Assembly (NCBI GenBank): GCA_037976565.1
Contig: CP137671.1
Location: forward strand, 12,271,669-12,335,668
Reading direction: 5' to 3'
DNA: 64,000 nt
Origin: Mesocentrotus franciscanus
Lineage: Eukaryota > Echinodermata > Echinoidea > Camarodonta > Strongylocentrotidae
Shown: in pieces, positions 23,668 to 32,445 of the stretch
Layout of the letters: each line of letters opens with the position of its first letter
How positions within the stretch are numbered: the stretch's first letter is position 1
The notes under the pieces: model-generated
What the model was told of the DNA's origin: nothing
What the model saw: only the letters and a program-made list of their open reading frames with translations
The model's database searches: none
Position numbers and translations under genes: made by a program

Positions 23668-26600
23668 TGCGAGAATTCTCAACTCTGACATGACAACGGG
23701 TGTTCCAGAAAATGTAGGCGTGAAGAAAAAATGGTCTAGGAACGTGAGACGTAGCTGTACTTTACAATTTTATTACGAGCTTTCGGCTTGTGAGGCCTTC
23801 TTCAGGTTCTTGCTTGTGTGTTGGGCTGTCGTGTGTGTCAACTGAATAAACACACACGACAGCCCAACACAGCAACCTGAAGAAGGCCTAAAAAAAGTAA
23901 GCTACGTCTCACGTTCCTAGACCATTTTTTCTTCACGCCTATATATATATATATATATATAGCTTGTTTATCAAAGTATTTGCACATTTCCCCTATACTA
24001 TATGACAATGAGAAATATATGGCAAGATCAATGTCTTATATAAATTGGTTAAAATTCTCAGAGGAATGAAAGGCCTAATTCTATAGAATACTCCAATGAC
24101 ACGTGCTATTTTCCCCATGATTTCATAAATATGACAAGACCAAGTCAGGCTTTCATCTACAGCAATTCCAAGGAATTGTATGCAGCATACTCTATCAATC
24201 TTGTAATTTTTAATGTAATAATCCTCAATTTCACCATTAAGATGTGTATTCCCTTTTTTTAAAACACCATACATTGTCTTATCTTAATTGATTATAAGCT
24301 TCTTCGTTGCCAACCATTGTAATTTTTTTTTTTAATTTATGTACGAATAATGGCATTTAGTTCACTTTTCCTATCTAAAAATTAGGTGGTGTCATTAGCA
24401 AATATTGTAGCGCAAATGAGTTGTGTAAAATATTGCACATCATTAATGTAAAGCAGAAATAGAAGAGGCCCTAATATTGAACCTTAAAGTACACCTTCAG
24501 AAATCTTGAGTAAAGACGACTTAGTATCACCCAAGTAAACAAACTGACTTATGTTATTCAAATTGCTTTTATCCATTCTAGATATACTCCCCTTATTCCA
24601 TATTATTATATTTTTTAAATAATATGCCATGATTGATACTGTCAAACGCCTTTGAAAGGTCAAGGAAGATACTAAAGGCAATGGGTGGTATTCCGATAGC
24701 GCGTACTAAGTTCAGCCTGGCTCAACTAGTTCACACTTTTATGGAGCGCCTGTTGCCAACTCATTTACCCTATACATTTTATTTTAATCCTGCAATGAAA
24801 AGTGTCCAAAATATTAATTTTGCAATGAAATGGGAAGAAAAGGATAATATGAGTATGAACCGATTTTCAAAAAAGTCTTTGGTAGATTATCTTTGTCATG
24901 AATATTGAAGGAGGGAGGTGAAACCTAGCATTCCATAGAAGTGTGAACTAAAATTCTTGTTTAGTCTGGACTTAGAGTCCCGGTGTGATAGGGATAATTG
25001 TCCACGTGTCCGGTGCCAATTATCCCTAGATAAATCAAGGGATATCTGTCCACAACGCTCCGTTGGACGATTATCACTGGTGCACCTCTAGGGATAAATG
25101 TCCAGGCACAGGGATTAGTGTCCATCTTGTGAATCGATTTCCAATGTGGATTATTTGCTCATAAAAATCATTTGGCGAATGATATAGAATAATCTTAAGT
25201 CGGGTGATATAAAACGTGACGAATATGTTTTTGTTTTTTGTTTTAGAGCTAATTTGTCTTATAAGTGATATATATATCATGTATATGGGCCCATCATCGG
25301 GGGACACCCTCCAACCTCAAGACTTTGATCCTGAGACAAAATACATCTCATCGAAAATATATGGAAAGTGACAACATACAAGTAAAGCCGTGGAGGTAAA
25401 GTGCAATTTACTCAAATAAACCAAAAAACTGCTTTCTGTTAAACAAAAATATGAATTAATTTCCTGAGAAGCCTTGAACGGAGATAATTCACATCGTGCG
25501 GCATAACTATCTCTTTAAAACACTCGTACTCCCGTACGTATACTGTATGTTCGAATTGAGAGCGTGTGCGCGCGCCAGTGTGCATTATCGATATCAATAA
25601 AATGACGTTGACAAAAATCCCTGAACGCTGCCAATTATCCCTGGATTTTTCTAGGGATATCTGCCCAGCTGACGTCACTGCCAAATTATCCCTGGCCCGT
25701 CAATTATCCCTGTCACACCGGCTAAACTTTTGAGAATACCACCCAATATGTTTACTTTCAAAGGCTTTATTAATGATATCAGTACATTCTAGTAACGCCA
25801 GGGAAGTAGAGTGTCCTGAGCGAAACCCAAATTATCTATTATATGGAATATTATATTTATTTATGAATGACATCTATTTAGTATAAATTTCATCAGAATC
25901 TATTTCACCCTTTTTGTTCCCTTTCTTTCTATGTGGATTTTGTTCGCTTCATACCTCATGAATGGCATAGTTAATCACAATGACATTTTCATGACATGTA
26001 CCGTATGCATGAATATTGATCCTAACGAAGTAATTTTTTGGATTACGGACCAATGGCGTCATCTAGGTGCCATTTTGTTAATTTCCATTATTGACCATAT
26101 TTCCGCCATACATTGTCATTTCTGAATGACATTTGATATGCATAAACTTGCAATCATAGGTCAACTTTTGGTCAGACCCATGTCCGTGCGCGCGTTTTGG
26201 CAGACGCGTACGCGTGCGTCAAACTTTAAATCTTGTCAAAATACTTTTTGGACGAATTTACTATACGTTTTAAATTTTTTTAACATTACACAAAATTGCG
26301 CGCGCGGACGCATGCGTTTGCCGTCCGTACTGAATGTATTGAATCAACTTTCTCACTTGTATTGTGTTGCTGATACTACTCTTAGCAATTTGAAATCACT
26401 TTTAACCATTATTGACCAAAATTTAGGTTATAAGTTCATAAAACCTCAAAATTGACGCACGAGCGCATATGCAAAATTGCCAAAAATGGTTTTTAAAATT
26501 GTTATTTTGAATCCGTTATAACTCTTCAAAATGGCTGGTTACCTTATTTTTTTTCTGTTATAACCTGATAGGGTATGAATTGGTGATGCGATTTCATGTA

Positions 26601-29600
26601 TCACGTTAGCTGTTAGAATGCTTTGACGTGAACATGTTGCCACTTAAAGGAAAACAATTGAATTTGATTCGATTAGGTAATTTTTGCTGTTTTTTATTTG
26701 AATATATCTCGTCTTTCCCCTACACTAATGTCTCCCATATTTTATTAACTTGTAGCTGAGACTTTACTCTACCAAAGTAATAGATTCAATTTTGGATCAC
26801 GAGACGGGATCGTGGTTAAAATTCCGATTTTAGGTGAAGACTGCAAAAACTGCCTTTATGGTTTTTACTTGCGCGTGCTATCTTCCATTTAGCTTGTGTT
26901 ATATTTTTATGAATGATATTAAATGGTAGTATGTGTGAATACCAATTTAACAACTAGGGTGTGAACAAGCCTGTAGCCTCTGAAATGTATAGACTTACTG
27001 TAGCGAAGTGTAAGCACGGTACCCAAGTTGTTTATAAATGTGAACATGACCTTTAATAGAAGAGAGGGGCTGTTTGGCACCTCTGACTGATAGGCTACAG
27101 ATACAGATTGTGGTCAAGCAAGGGAGAGCTTCTCTCTCCTCCACCAGTGATAGTAATCTAACAAGTCAACGCAAAGCGTAGCATCCCCTCGCCGGGTACA
27201 AATGACCTATATTTAGCAATTGTTGAATATTTAATGAGCTGTCACCTATGGCCTTTGACATACATACTCAACAACATACTTACGTTATTGAATGAAAACC
27301 ACACTTTCGCATATATAATTAGGTATTTTCTCATATTTAATGAGCTATGACCTATGACCTACATATTCCCAAATCGAACTTAGGCTGTATTTTGATACCA
27401 TGTACCTTCATATCAAATATTCGCATATATAATTAGATATTTTCACATATTTAAGGAGCTATGACCTTTGACCTTTGACCTACATACTCCGCAATCGAAC
27501 TGTATTTTGATAACATGTACCTTCATATTAAATTTCATCACGGAAGGACGGAAGGAAGGACGAACGGAAGCGTTACTATATCCACTCCGACTTCGTCGGC
27601 GAGGGGATAATTAGGCACAGACCCAAATAGAAGATGTCTTTCACTATTTTACATGGATAGAGCATACTTTGATTTCTAATCAGCAGATTAATGATTGATG
27701 ATTTAAGTACACATTTAATAGCTTTGAATACATTTTAATATACTGTATATTTTTTATCTATGAGTCTACAATAGATTATTTAGCTTAGTAATATAGGTTT
27801 TCCCGCCCAACTTCACAATGAAGAGCAATGCACAAATGTCACATATGTATGCCTAATCACGAAATTGAATGCTCGAATACATACCACCATCTGTCCGGCG
27901 CGACTTTGAATGCTCTTTGCACGCTTTTCTAAATTGAATGCTCGTTTTGCACATCTCCGTGATAAGAGTATGAAATCGCATGCTACTAAATCAAATTGAA
28001 CGACGCAATTAGCTTTTTGAATGTTGATCTACATAGTCATTCAAGTTCGCACGAACTTAAATGAACGTAACGTTAATTCGGAGGCTAAGTTTACGAAGTT
28101 GGGCGGGAAAACCTATATTACTAAGCTAAATAAGGTGCACACTTTGTGACTTCTCTTTTAAGCACAAGCTATATATACACAGATCCTGGACAGCGGTAGA
28201 GTTGAGCTTTAATAGACATGGACATGATGGAAACAAAATACAATGATGAATAAAGAAAAAGATGTAAAATGAAAAGAAAGAAAGAAAAATGACTTACTCA
28301 ATCAAGATTGATCAAAACAAACCAATTAAAAAATAACCTCATTTATAAGGAAAAATATGAAGACACCTTTTAAAGAAAGGTTTCAACAAAAATAAAGATC
28401 GAAAGAAAGAGAAAACATTAAATGCAATATAAATGAATCAGACAAATAAGAAGATTGTATAATGTGAAATCCTGTCAAAAAATATAGAGAAAAAATAAAT
28501 AAATAAATGAACATGAACAAGTGAATATCCGAATACACATCGAGCTTCATACAATGATTATGAGGTCTAGTTTAATTTGAATGACCCGATTGCAAAAGAG
28601 GTTGCCCATAGACGAAAATGAAACCGCAATTCGCCAAAGAATTCTCCTCCCATTCAACATTGGCGAAATTGAATGACACTTACGCATTTCCAAATTGACT
28701 GAACCAAGCTTTAATTTGAATGTGCATGTTTAGAAAATTCGGTGACTCGAAACGAAATTGAATTCAAAAAGTTAAAAAATGAAACAGGGGAGCAATGAGT
28801 GGAGAAAATTCGCTCGAACATGAATGCACATTAGTGAAATTGATCGCTGCTTTGACGAAATTGGCCGGGAAAACCTATATATATTAGTTATAAAGAAAAA
28901 AAAAATTGAGTGGTCTGTTTGTAGAATACTCGAGGTTTAGACCGACCCAGGCAGGTTACAAGTTTTAGCAAGATGCTTTCTTTCACAGATATGGCAGAAA
29001 CAAAAGCACAGAGAGCATTTTCTTTCATCAGGGAAATAATACTTTTCCTTTGTGGGCTTACCCCATTTAGGGAGTTATTTTGGAGTTTAGATGGAACCTA
29101 GAGCAAGGGATTAATGCTTTCACTATTCTTCCTGTCACTTTATTGCACAGTTACGAATATTATATTAATGTATTAAAAGTAAAAAGTAACATCTAATTCC
29201 AGATGATTCAAACAATCGTTTCGTGTATTTAATTTTCATTGTGGGTTTGGGGGATATTTTTTAAAGACCAAATCTCCCATTGAGTTTCTACATGTGTCAT
29301 GTCTCGATCAAAGCGGCAGATCACCTAATTCGTTTCCGTGACGAATTAAATGTCTAGTTTATTTTGTTTCGATGAACTAGGTCAACGATCTGTCGCTTGA
29401 GTTTCTCGGAGTTATTATTGATGGAAGCCTAACTTGGAATCAACATGTAAAAAAATATACTACCATATCACGAGCTATCGGCATTTTATTGCACTATGAT
29501 TTGGGCAAATTCTGAAAAATACAAATACAAATTCTTCTTTTACAGAAGAAAACATTATGTATTTGCACGGGCTCACACGATAAAGCAAACTCCGACCCGT

Positions 29601-30999
29601 TGTTCCATAAACACAATACTCTTAAGGTCTCTGATATAAATACACTGCAAACAGCCTTACTTATGTTTTAAAAATCACTACACCAGGTTCCATCCCTCCT
29701 TAGTGATATGTTTATGCTTACTAGAAATATTTATTAATACCCAACCCGTAACACAAATAATTAACACTTAAATAATCCCAACACCTTATTAGCACACAGA
29801 TCTATCAGACATATACCGGCCCTGACATTTGGAACTCGCTGCAAGATACAGTCAAGTCACACACTTCTCTCAGTTCTTTCAAGATAGCCTCAACAAAATA
29901 CCTCCTTAAGCTGTATGACTCTGAACGCAAATGAAACATTACATGTATACCCCCCCCCCTTTGTTTCTCGCTCTCTCTCTCTCTCTCTCTTTCCCTCTCT
30001 ATCCCCTCCTCTCTCCCTCTAAATCTCCACTTCCTGCAATTTCACCCCTTACTTCTACTTTCTGCCTAATTATCTTTTATCTCTTCAGCACAGCCATCAC
30101 CTTTTATCGCTCTATTTACAATCTCCTCCTGTCATGTTTTCATACATCTCTTTCACTCCCATCCCCAGCATCATTCTTGCGTATAGGAATTATTATTAAG
30201 TTTTATAAAGGATTACCACGCCTTCAAGCCTAGCTTATATGGCAATCCTTCTTCACGATTATTTTATGTTATTATTACAATGTAAAAATTAAAGTTGATG
30301 ATGTATTAATTTTAGGATTTCTTTATCATCATGATTTATGTTGTAATTAGTTTGTAACTTTGGAAAAAGACCACGAAGAAAAAAAAATAAATAAATAAGT
30401 GTTGAATCTAATAACAGTTTCAAAGCCATTAATGAGGAAAAACATGTTATACTTATAATGTATGGTTAGTGTAATGCTCAAGTTATTCCATGCTAAATTT
30501 ATTTCATATCATTCCCCATCGGGTCTCACACAATTTGTACATAATCTGCAAAAAATAATCCAACCGCCCGTTGATTCCATTTTAATTTCTGTACACAAAT
30601 CTATTATGCATATATCATTTTCCATCTTACATGAAAATGAAAGGTGGCATCCTTCCAAGACATGCATAATCTGTGTTCGTCTTATTGTAGATTTCCATTA
30701 TATGGTTGTTAGTCTAAAAGCTTTTAAGTCTTCGTATGGGTTTAAAAAAACAACTCCGAAACATCATACTCCAGCATACACTCACGTCGTGTCAAGCTGC
30801 GAGTCTAAATAAAATAATGCCTTTGTATTCCACAGGCAATACTTTTTTCTTCTTCTACTTCTCCTTATTCTTCTGTAAATCTTCTAAATGGCTATGTAGT
30901 CTAACAGTAATGGTGGGATCTCTTACCTGAAATGCAGCATGATATCATAACAACACCCATAAATGTCCCGAGAAGCGATCGTCTGATACGAGTCTCCAT
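7870..30999 (-). CDS. Ig-Ig-TM-death-fold receptor, gene A (spliced)
   Basis: Seven minus-strand exons join in one frame: 30,927-30,999; 13,346-13,693; 12,561-12,926; 11,256-11,369; 9,425-9,649; 8,706-9,212; 7,870-8,201. They total 1,965 nt, or 654 residues plus stop. Predicted order is signal peptide (1-24), V-like Ig (25-140), C-like Ig (141-262), membrane span (about 275-294) with a basic RRHIR stop, first death-fold-like module (301-375), divergent segment (376-544) and C-terminal death domain (545-654). All six introns are phase 1. The architecture implies a surface receptor signalling through death-fold adaptors; the ligand is unknown. The weakest link is the 17-kb first intron, supported only by matching phase and lack of a nearer signal exon. 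I know of no named family with this order, so no symbol is given. Confidence 0.65.
8706..9212 (-). CDS. Gene A exon 6: divergent cytoplasmic segment
   Basis: The acceptor is TTTACAG before 9,212, and the donor after 8,706 is GTGAGA. The 169 residues hold a possible death-fold-like helical stretch (SDDDLAHICWHV, NNLKMMKKWKSG), an acidic linker (DEDDE) and a second helical region (NQMIRLCLALEEAG). The death-fold assignment is weak. An internal GGGTAAGA at about 8,959-8,966 could act as an alternative donor but would change phase. Confidence 0.65.
9425..9649 (-). CDS. Gene A exon 5: death-fold-like module
   Basis: 75 residues, phase 1 at both ends, acceptor CTACAG. VELWKLVNEGDLAKVEDIV, LYSTLCEWKDG and LYRAIKQLGFHDD give the helix-tryptophan-helix pattern of the death fold. 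It is nearly identical to the exon at 4,660-4,884, which shows that duplication. It follows the TM exon directly, making it the membrane-proximal cytoplasmic module. Confidence 0.75.
9700..11255. other. Gene A intron 4: microsatellite and repeat
   Basis: A GTA-repeat tract (9,765-9,900) is followed by repetitive DNA at 9,950-10,800. In the latter, GCCCCCATCACACCAAACT occurs as direct copies at 10,029 and 10,502, with a variant near 9,957. Open frames here are compositional. Confidence 0.5.
11256..11369 (-). CDS. Gene A exon 4: transmembrane segment
   Basis: The donor is GTAATT (11,250-11,255) and the acceptor is ...ACCGAAG before 11,369. The 38 codons encode a hydrophobic span VVPLLFIILLVAVILGAII followed by RRHIRQQ, typical of a type I membrane protein with a basic cytoplasmic stop-transfer. 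An in-frame stop just upstream of the acceptor places the exon edge. Confidence 0.75.
11463..11668. mobile_element. MITE-like element, ATGCCCGTTGCAC termini
   Basis: ATGCCCGTTGCAC at 11,463-11,475 is perfectly mirrored by GTGCAACGGGCAT at 11,656-11,668. About 206 bp, non-coding, inside gene A intron 3. Confidence 0.65.
11764..12145. mobile_element. MITE-like element, TTAAAGGTAAAGACCAGTT termini
   Basis: The left end TTAAAGGTAAAGACCAGTT is matched by AACTGGTCTATACCTTTAA at the right with one mismatch. The 124-codon minus-strand open frame inside is an artefact of the element. It lies in gene A intron 3. Confidence 0.7.
12146..12560. other. Gene A intron 3, remainder
   Basis: Unremarkable intronic sequence between the element ending at 12,145 and the donor of Ig exon 3. 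No gene seen. Confidence 0.4.
12561..12926 (-). CDS. Gene A exon 3: C-type Ig domain
   Basis: The acceptor follows TTTTTATTGAAG (exon starts at 12,926) and the donor is GTAAAT after 12,561; phase 1 both ends, 122 codons. The strand B motif INISCTASGYFPD resembles constant-type Ig domains, and EPYMCVAS supplies the strand F Y-x-C cysteine. The usual core tryptophan after the first cysteine is replaced (LNLFF). A Ser/Thr-rich stalk leads to the membrane exon. Confidence 0.75.
13346..13693 (-). CDS. Gene A exon 2: V-type Ig domain
   Basis: The acceptor TGTGTTCAG precedes 13,693 and the donor GTAAGT follows 13,346; 116 codons, phase 1 both ends. Hallmarks are VVLKCQFRGKPLAVYW (first cysteine and core tryptophan) and EQGRYICKV (strand F Y-x-C). 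A second cysteine pair lies in TCLGERPC. A potential N-glycosylation site (NFT) is near the end. This is the membrane-distal domain and the likely ligand-binding one. Confidence 0.8.
13694..14860. other. Proximal part of gene A intron 1
   Basis: On the minus strand at about 13,740-13,880 there is a short frame with DCILKLPCNVD...RLCW, loosely like the start of an Ig domain. It has no matching splice donor and is probably a remnant. Beyond 14,000 I see only AT-rich repeat-like DNA, possibly including an inverted-end repeat at about 14,367-14,757. Confidence 0.35.
14861..14960. repeat. Repeat copy shared with 22,250-22,345
   Basis: TGCCTGATAAAGAAT, an AAATA(A/T)-rich stretch, a GYGACCxGCGTC-like block and GATTGCAGTTTGC align in order with 22,253-22,337. 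These sites sit on either side of the retrotransposon, so they may be remnants of its terminal repeats or of an earlier element. The match is short and diverged. Confidence 0.45.
15100..15699 (+). mobile_element. Putative 5' LTR region of the Gmr1-like element
   Basis: This precedes the primer-binding-like site. It contains an 81-bp duplication (about 15,361 and 15,442, sharing CAAGTCGACGGGG and GTCTAGAGACTGGCCAAGCG), which gives a 92-codon open frame I do not regard as a gene. It ends in a CACGTGACA just before TTTGGAGGTCC. The left LTR edge is not defined, and no matching 3' LTR was found. Confidence 0.45.
15701..15721 (+). other. Primer-binding-site-like sequence
   Basis: TTTGGAGGTCCCACCGAGAC stands just past the presumed LTR end, as expected for a tRNA primer site of Ty3/gypsy elements. 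Its position fits; the tRNA was not matched. Confidence 0.5.
16134..17096 (+). pseudogene. gag: Gag polyprotein of the Gmr1-like element
   Basis: Opens at the ATG pair 16,134/16,137. It has an N-terminal charged coiled-coil (EREREREKEAHE repeats), then a capsid region with FRSARPSKDERPKQFAVRM, LVDLVIREQFVNCCP and REVVGFLKERN. That segment resembles the SCAN domain, which is known to derive from Gmr1-like capsids. The frame ends out of register: the zinc knuckle (CYKCGSPNHLKRNCP, from about 17,066) is in another frame. The shift falls in a GGT/GGTGGT run near 17,030-17,052 and may be an indel or programmed. Confidence 0.75.
17057..17677 (+). pseudogene. pol: Zinc knuckle and protease, interrupted
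   Basis: Starts with a C-x2-C-x4-H-x4-C knuckle. After about 115 residues comes the aspartic protease motif DSGSSTSVV. The frame then runs into an inserted DNA transposon at 17,565 and ends in it. The protease flap region resumes beyond 18,098 in the same frame, so the copy was probably intact here before the insertion. Confidence 0.75.
17565..18098. mobile_element. Harbinger-like non-autonomous element, TAA target duplication
   Basis: Terminal repeats GAGGCTGTTCACACCG (left) and its reverse complement (right) are flanked by TAA at 17,562-17,564 and 18,099-18,101. The 534-bp body is unusually GC-rich and built of palindromes: AGCGCGGTCTAGCG-type foldbacks at about 17,898-17,939 and 18,040-18,080, and GGCGGACCGTGG-type arms at 17,596-17,641. 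Insert plus duplication is 537 bp, a multiple of three. TAA duplication and GAGGCTGTT ends suit PIF/Harbinger; no transposase. Confidence 0.8.
18164..21274 (+). pseudogene. pol: Integrase-reverse transcriptase-RNase H polyprotein
   Basis: After a degenerate EVPV repeat comes integrase: zinc region (HDSLFGGHLG, FCRSCD), first Asp (AIDMMGPL), second Asp (MSDLGTQF). The third catalytic residue, normally Glu, is Lys (NGVVKRYN). Reverse transcriptase follows (SPYAHPIVMVRKPDGSSR, YMPFGL, YIDD), then RNase H (VDASDTGLGAVL, EKECLAIVWA, TDHKPL). The frame stops six codons early relative to a plausible end about one base out of frame. Likely dead copy. Confidence 0.85.
21291..22252. other. 3' flank of the retrotransposon, no gene
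   Basis: AT-rich. It should hold the polypurine tract and 3' LTR, but I could not align it to the putative 5' LTR. Confidence 0.4.
22253..22345. repeat. Repeat copy shared with 14,861-14,960
   Basis: Partner of the upstream copy: TGCCTGATAAAGAATAC, AATAAATG, a GTGCGACCCGCGTCG block and TGTTGCAGTTTGCA. AATAAA inside it could be a retroelement polyadenylation signal. Confidence 0.45.
22565..22618. repeat. TA and TG microsatellite
   Basis: ATATATATA followed by a TG-dinucleotide run. Confidence 0.9.
23637..23960. mobile_element. Foldback of Penelope-like terminal sequence
   Basis: Arms at about 23,718-23,842 and 23,848-23,940 are reverse complements (GGCGTGAAGAAAAAATGGTC, TCTAGGAACGTGAGACGTAG, GACAGCCCAACACA), flanked by AT runs. 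One arm is longer and includes, on the minus strand, CTGAAGAAGGCC...GCCGAAAGCTCG, similar to hammerhead-like motifs in Penelope terminal repeats. It splits the LINE. Confidence 0.6.
24683..25744. mobile_element. DNA element, GGGTGGTATTC termini, AAT duplication
   Basis: Left end GGGTGGTATTC and right end GAATACCACCC are perfect 11-bp inverted repeats flanked by AAT on both sides (24,680-24,682; 25,745-25,747). The LINE frame on either side meets exactly when this 1,062-bp block plus one AAT is removed, confirming the borders. It carries a second element within. No transposase is seen. Confidence 0.75.
24980..25721. mobile_element. Inner MITE-like element, CCGGTGTGAYAGGG termini
   Basis: Inverted ends of 21 bp differ at one base. 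The 742-bp body repeats AATTATCCCT and TCTAGGGATA motifs near both ends in both orientations. It is nested in the GGGTGGTATTC element, 23 bp from its right end. Confidence 0.75.
25901..27162. other. No gene seen (gene A intron 1)
   Basis: AT-rich with scattered CG-rich GCGCGCG/ACGCGTACGCG patches at about 26,185-26,310. Open frames at 25,931 and 26,126 show no domain. Confidence 0.45.
27163..27609. mobile_element. TATCCCCTCGC-ended dispersed element, short copy
   Basis: Same ends as 6,298-7,512 (GCAAAGCGTAGCATCCCCTC left; GACTTCGTCGGCGAGGGGAT right) and the same TTTAATGAGCTATGACC motif, but only about two diverged internal units. Confidence 0.75.
27776..28133. mobile_element. Element with perfect 39-bp inverted ends
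   Basis: 27,776-27,814 and 28,095-28,133 are exact reverse complements (core TATAGGTTTTCCCGCCCAAC). The interior repeats GAATGCTC and AATTGAATG. A diverged third end occurs near 28,858-28,890, so a larger or second copy covers about 28,545-28,890. Confidence 0.75.
28134..29394. other. No gene seen
   Basis: AT-rich; contains the second ATTGAATG-rich block at about 28,545-28,890. Confidence 0.4.
29395..29935 (+). mobile_element. LINE 3' remnant
   Basis: Translated pieces FLGVIIDGSLTWNQHVKK (about 29,404-29,457) and a terminal DIWNSLQDTVKSHTSLSSFK block (29,828-29,890) match the end of jockey/CR1-type reverse transcriptases. Frame is broken throughout. Confidence 0.65.
29948..30130. repeat. 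Poly-C and CT-rich microsatellite
   Basis: A C run at 29,950 followed by imperfect CT repeats. The 100-codon plus-strand frame is compositional. Confidence 0.85.
30131..30926. other. No gene seen
   Basis: AT-rich intronic sequence next to the gene A signal-peptide donor. The frame at 30,462-30,812 has no recognisable domain. Confidence 0.4.
30927..30999 (-). CDS. Gene A exon 1: signal peptide
   Basis: ATG at 30,999-30,997, preceded by ACCAAG. It encodes METRIRRSLLGTFMGVVMIS followed by CCIS, with a basic n-region and hydrophobic core, then donor GTAAGA at phase 1. That phase fits the first Ig exon at 13,693, giving a Gly at the junction. It could belong to another secreted gene, but no closer partner exon is visible. 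Confidence 0.6.
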
Positions 31000-31051
31000 C
31001 TTGGTCGTCAGTCGTCAGGTCGTAGTTGACTGGGTAGTGTTCGCCAAATAG

Positions 31052-31057
31052 TTTATA
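31052..31057 (-). promoter_or_regulatory. TATA-box-like site of gene A
   Basis: TATAAA on the minus strand, about 53 bases upstream of the exon 1 ATG. Position suits a short 5' untranslated region. Chance occurrence is possible in AT-rich DNA. Confidence 0.3.
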
Positions 31058-31059
31058 CA

Positions 31060-32445
31060 TATACGTATGTCTTTTTCATTTTAAAAAGAAAATTGGCGGT
31101 GTCAATTTGACATTGTCTGTGCACGCATTCACTTTACTTGCAGTTTTTCGACGTGAAACATAGCACTTAGAAGCTTGTGTCTAAAATGTCTGAAATAATA
31201 AATTTGTCAATATTCCTTGTTCTCAATGAATACGTATGGCTACAGTGAGGCGAATTGTGTGTTGGCTGCTTGTTCTGTTATATCAGAATTGCGCAGTCAC
31301 GTGTATGCGCAGACAACGGCACCACGCAGAAATGGGTACTCTAGCGAGTCTACCGAATTCAGTGGAGTCTTGACAATGAACGATTTCTGGGGCAGCTCCT
31401 TTAAAAATACTATGTCCCTTTTGCAGCCAACATCAACTTCTGTAGAACTTTGCAGGAATTATAAATATGTCATGTATATTTCCTATCTGTGGAATTTAAA
31501 CGTTAGCAGTGTCCTAGTATTCAAATTATGCAAGGAAACCTGTTCACTTTCTAGGCTTCCCTCTCAGACACTATTGAGTGACTGACTGACATATTTTTTT
31601 CTTTGGTAATAACAAACATAAAATGAGCTGTAAGAGGTGCATGTACATGCGTATTTGTCTACATCAATAACATCATATACATTTAAGCATAAGGCTTTCC
31701 CGGCCACGAACTTTTCTTTATTTGGGAACCCCCTTATAAATGATCCAGATCATATATACTATATTTTAATACATATGATTGTCATTATTTAGCTTTGTTT
31801 ACAGGGAAAAAGGTGTTATACGCTTCGTTATTGGTAGGTGCTTTAGTGATTGACCGTCGGTATTGAAATGAAGAAATATAAAGTACATATATAAATATTA
31901 TTTTTTACTGCTCTCTGCTTTTTTGCTTCTTGGATAATTATGAAACTTTCCTTCATACTCTGTAATTTGTAAACAGTTAAATATTTTACTACATTTTTAC
32001 ATAAATTTAATGTAAGATGTAATGTTCTATAATTTATGTTAGACGCTACTCTTTATATCTGCAAGTCTTAGAATATAAAGTATTATATACTTCTCTTTAG
32101 TATGTTGAATAAATCTAGCAATCTGATCGAAATTTGCGTCGTGATTTTAGCCTTGCCCGTAAAGAAACTAACAATTGTCCGTTGCCCGGGAAACGGTCAA
32201 TAGTTAATGAGAATATGCCAGTTGCCGCGGGTAACGGTCAATAGTTCATGAGAAAAATACCCGTTCCCCCAGGTAACGGGCCGATTAGTTAAAATTTGCT
32301 GAGATCCCCATTGGTTTACGTGTAAAAGTTTCTTTGTACGAGCGCGGATACCATACAGTGTGTGTGTGATTTGGTCGCTTAGTGTGTGCGATTCCCGAAT
32401 GATCGTAACATTCAGGCAACTGTCCTGCGAAGATTAACAGACAGT
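31060..32445. other. No gene; short tandem repeat at 32,180-32,290
   Basis: AT-rich. At 32,180-32,290 a unit of about 42 bp with CCGTTGCCCGGGAAACGG and CAATAGTTAATGAGAA recurs two to three times. The frame at 31,217-31,585 has no domain. Confidence 0.45.

Larger units (their letters stand above)
22850..25900 (-). mobile_element. Decayed LINE, jockey/CR1-like, with nested insertions
   Basis: Reverse-transcriptase pieces read from high to low coordinates: FGFRSGHSTSLALLE (about 25,750-25,840), IFLDLSKAFDSINH (24,630-24,680), SILGPLLFLLYINDV and a mutated FANDTT box (24,400-24,480), FLGIAVDESLTW and LYKTLILPYISHC (23,993-24,274), and the C-terminal RTVRHLGPQLWNSLPDDIKQ-type block (23,250-23,522). 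The 3' tail includes a two-copy AATATGTGATTAACACAACA repeat near 22,940 and 22,988. Stops and frame changes make it inactive. It is interrupted by the element at 24,683 and the foldback at 23,637. Confidence 0.8.

Noticed and set aside
29931..30233. 100-codon Leu/Ser-rich frame
   Set aside because: CT microsatellite translation.
31217..31585. 122-codon plus-strand frame near the signal-peptide exon
   Set aside because: No domain, no supporting splice sites and opposite strand to gene A.
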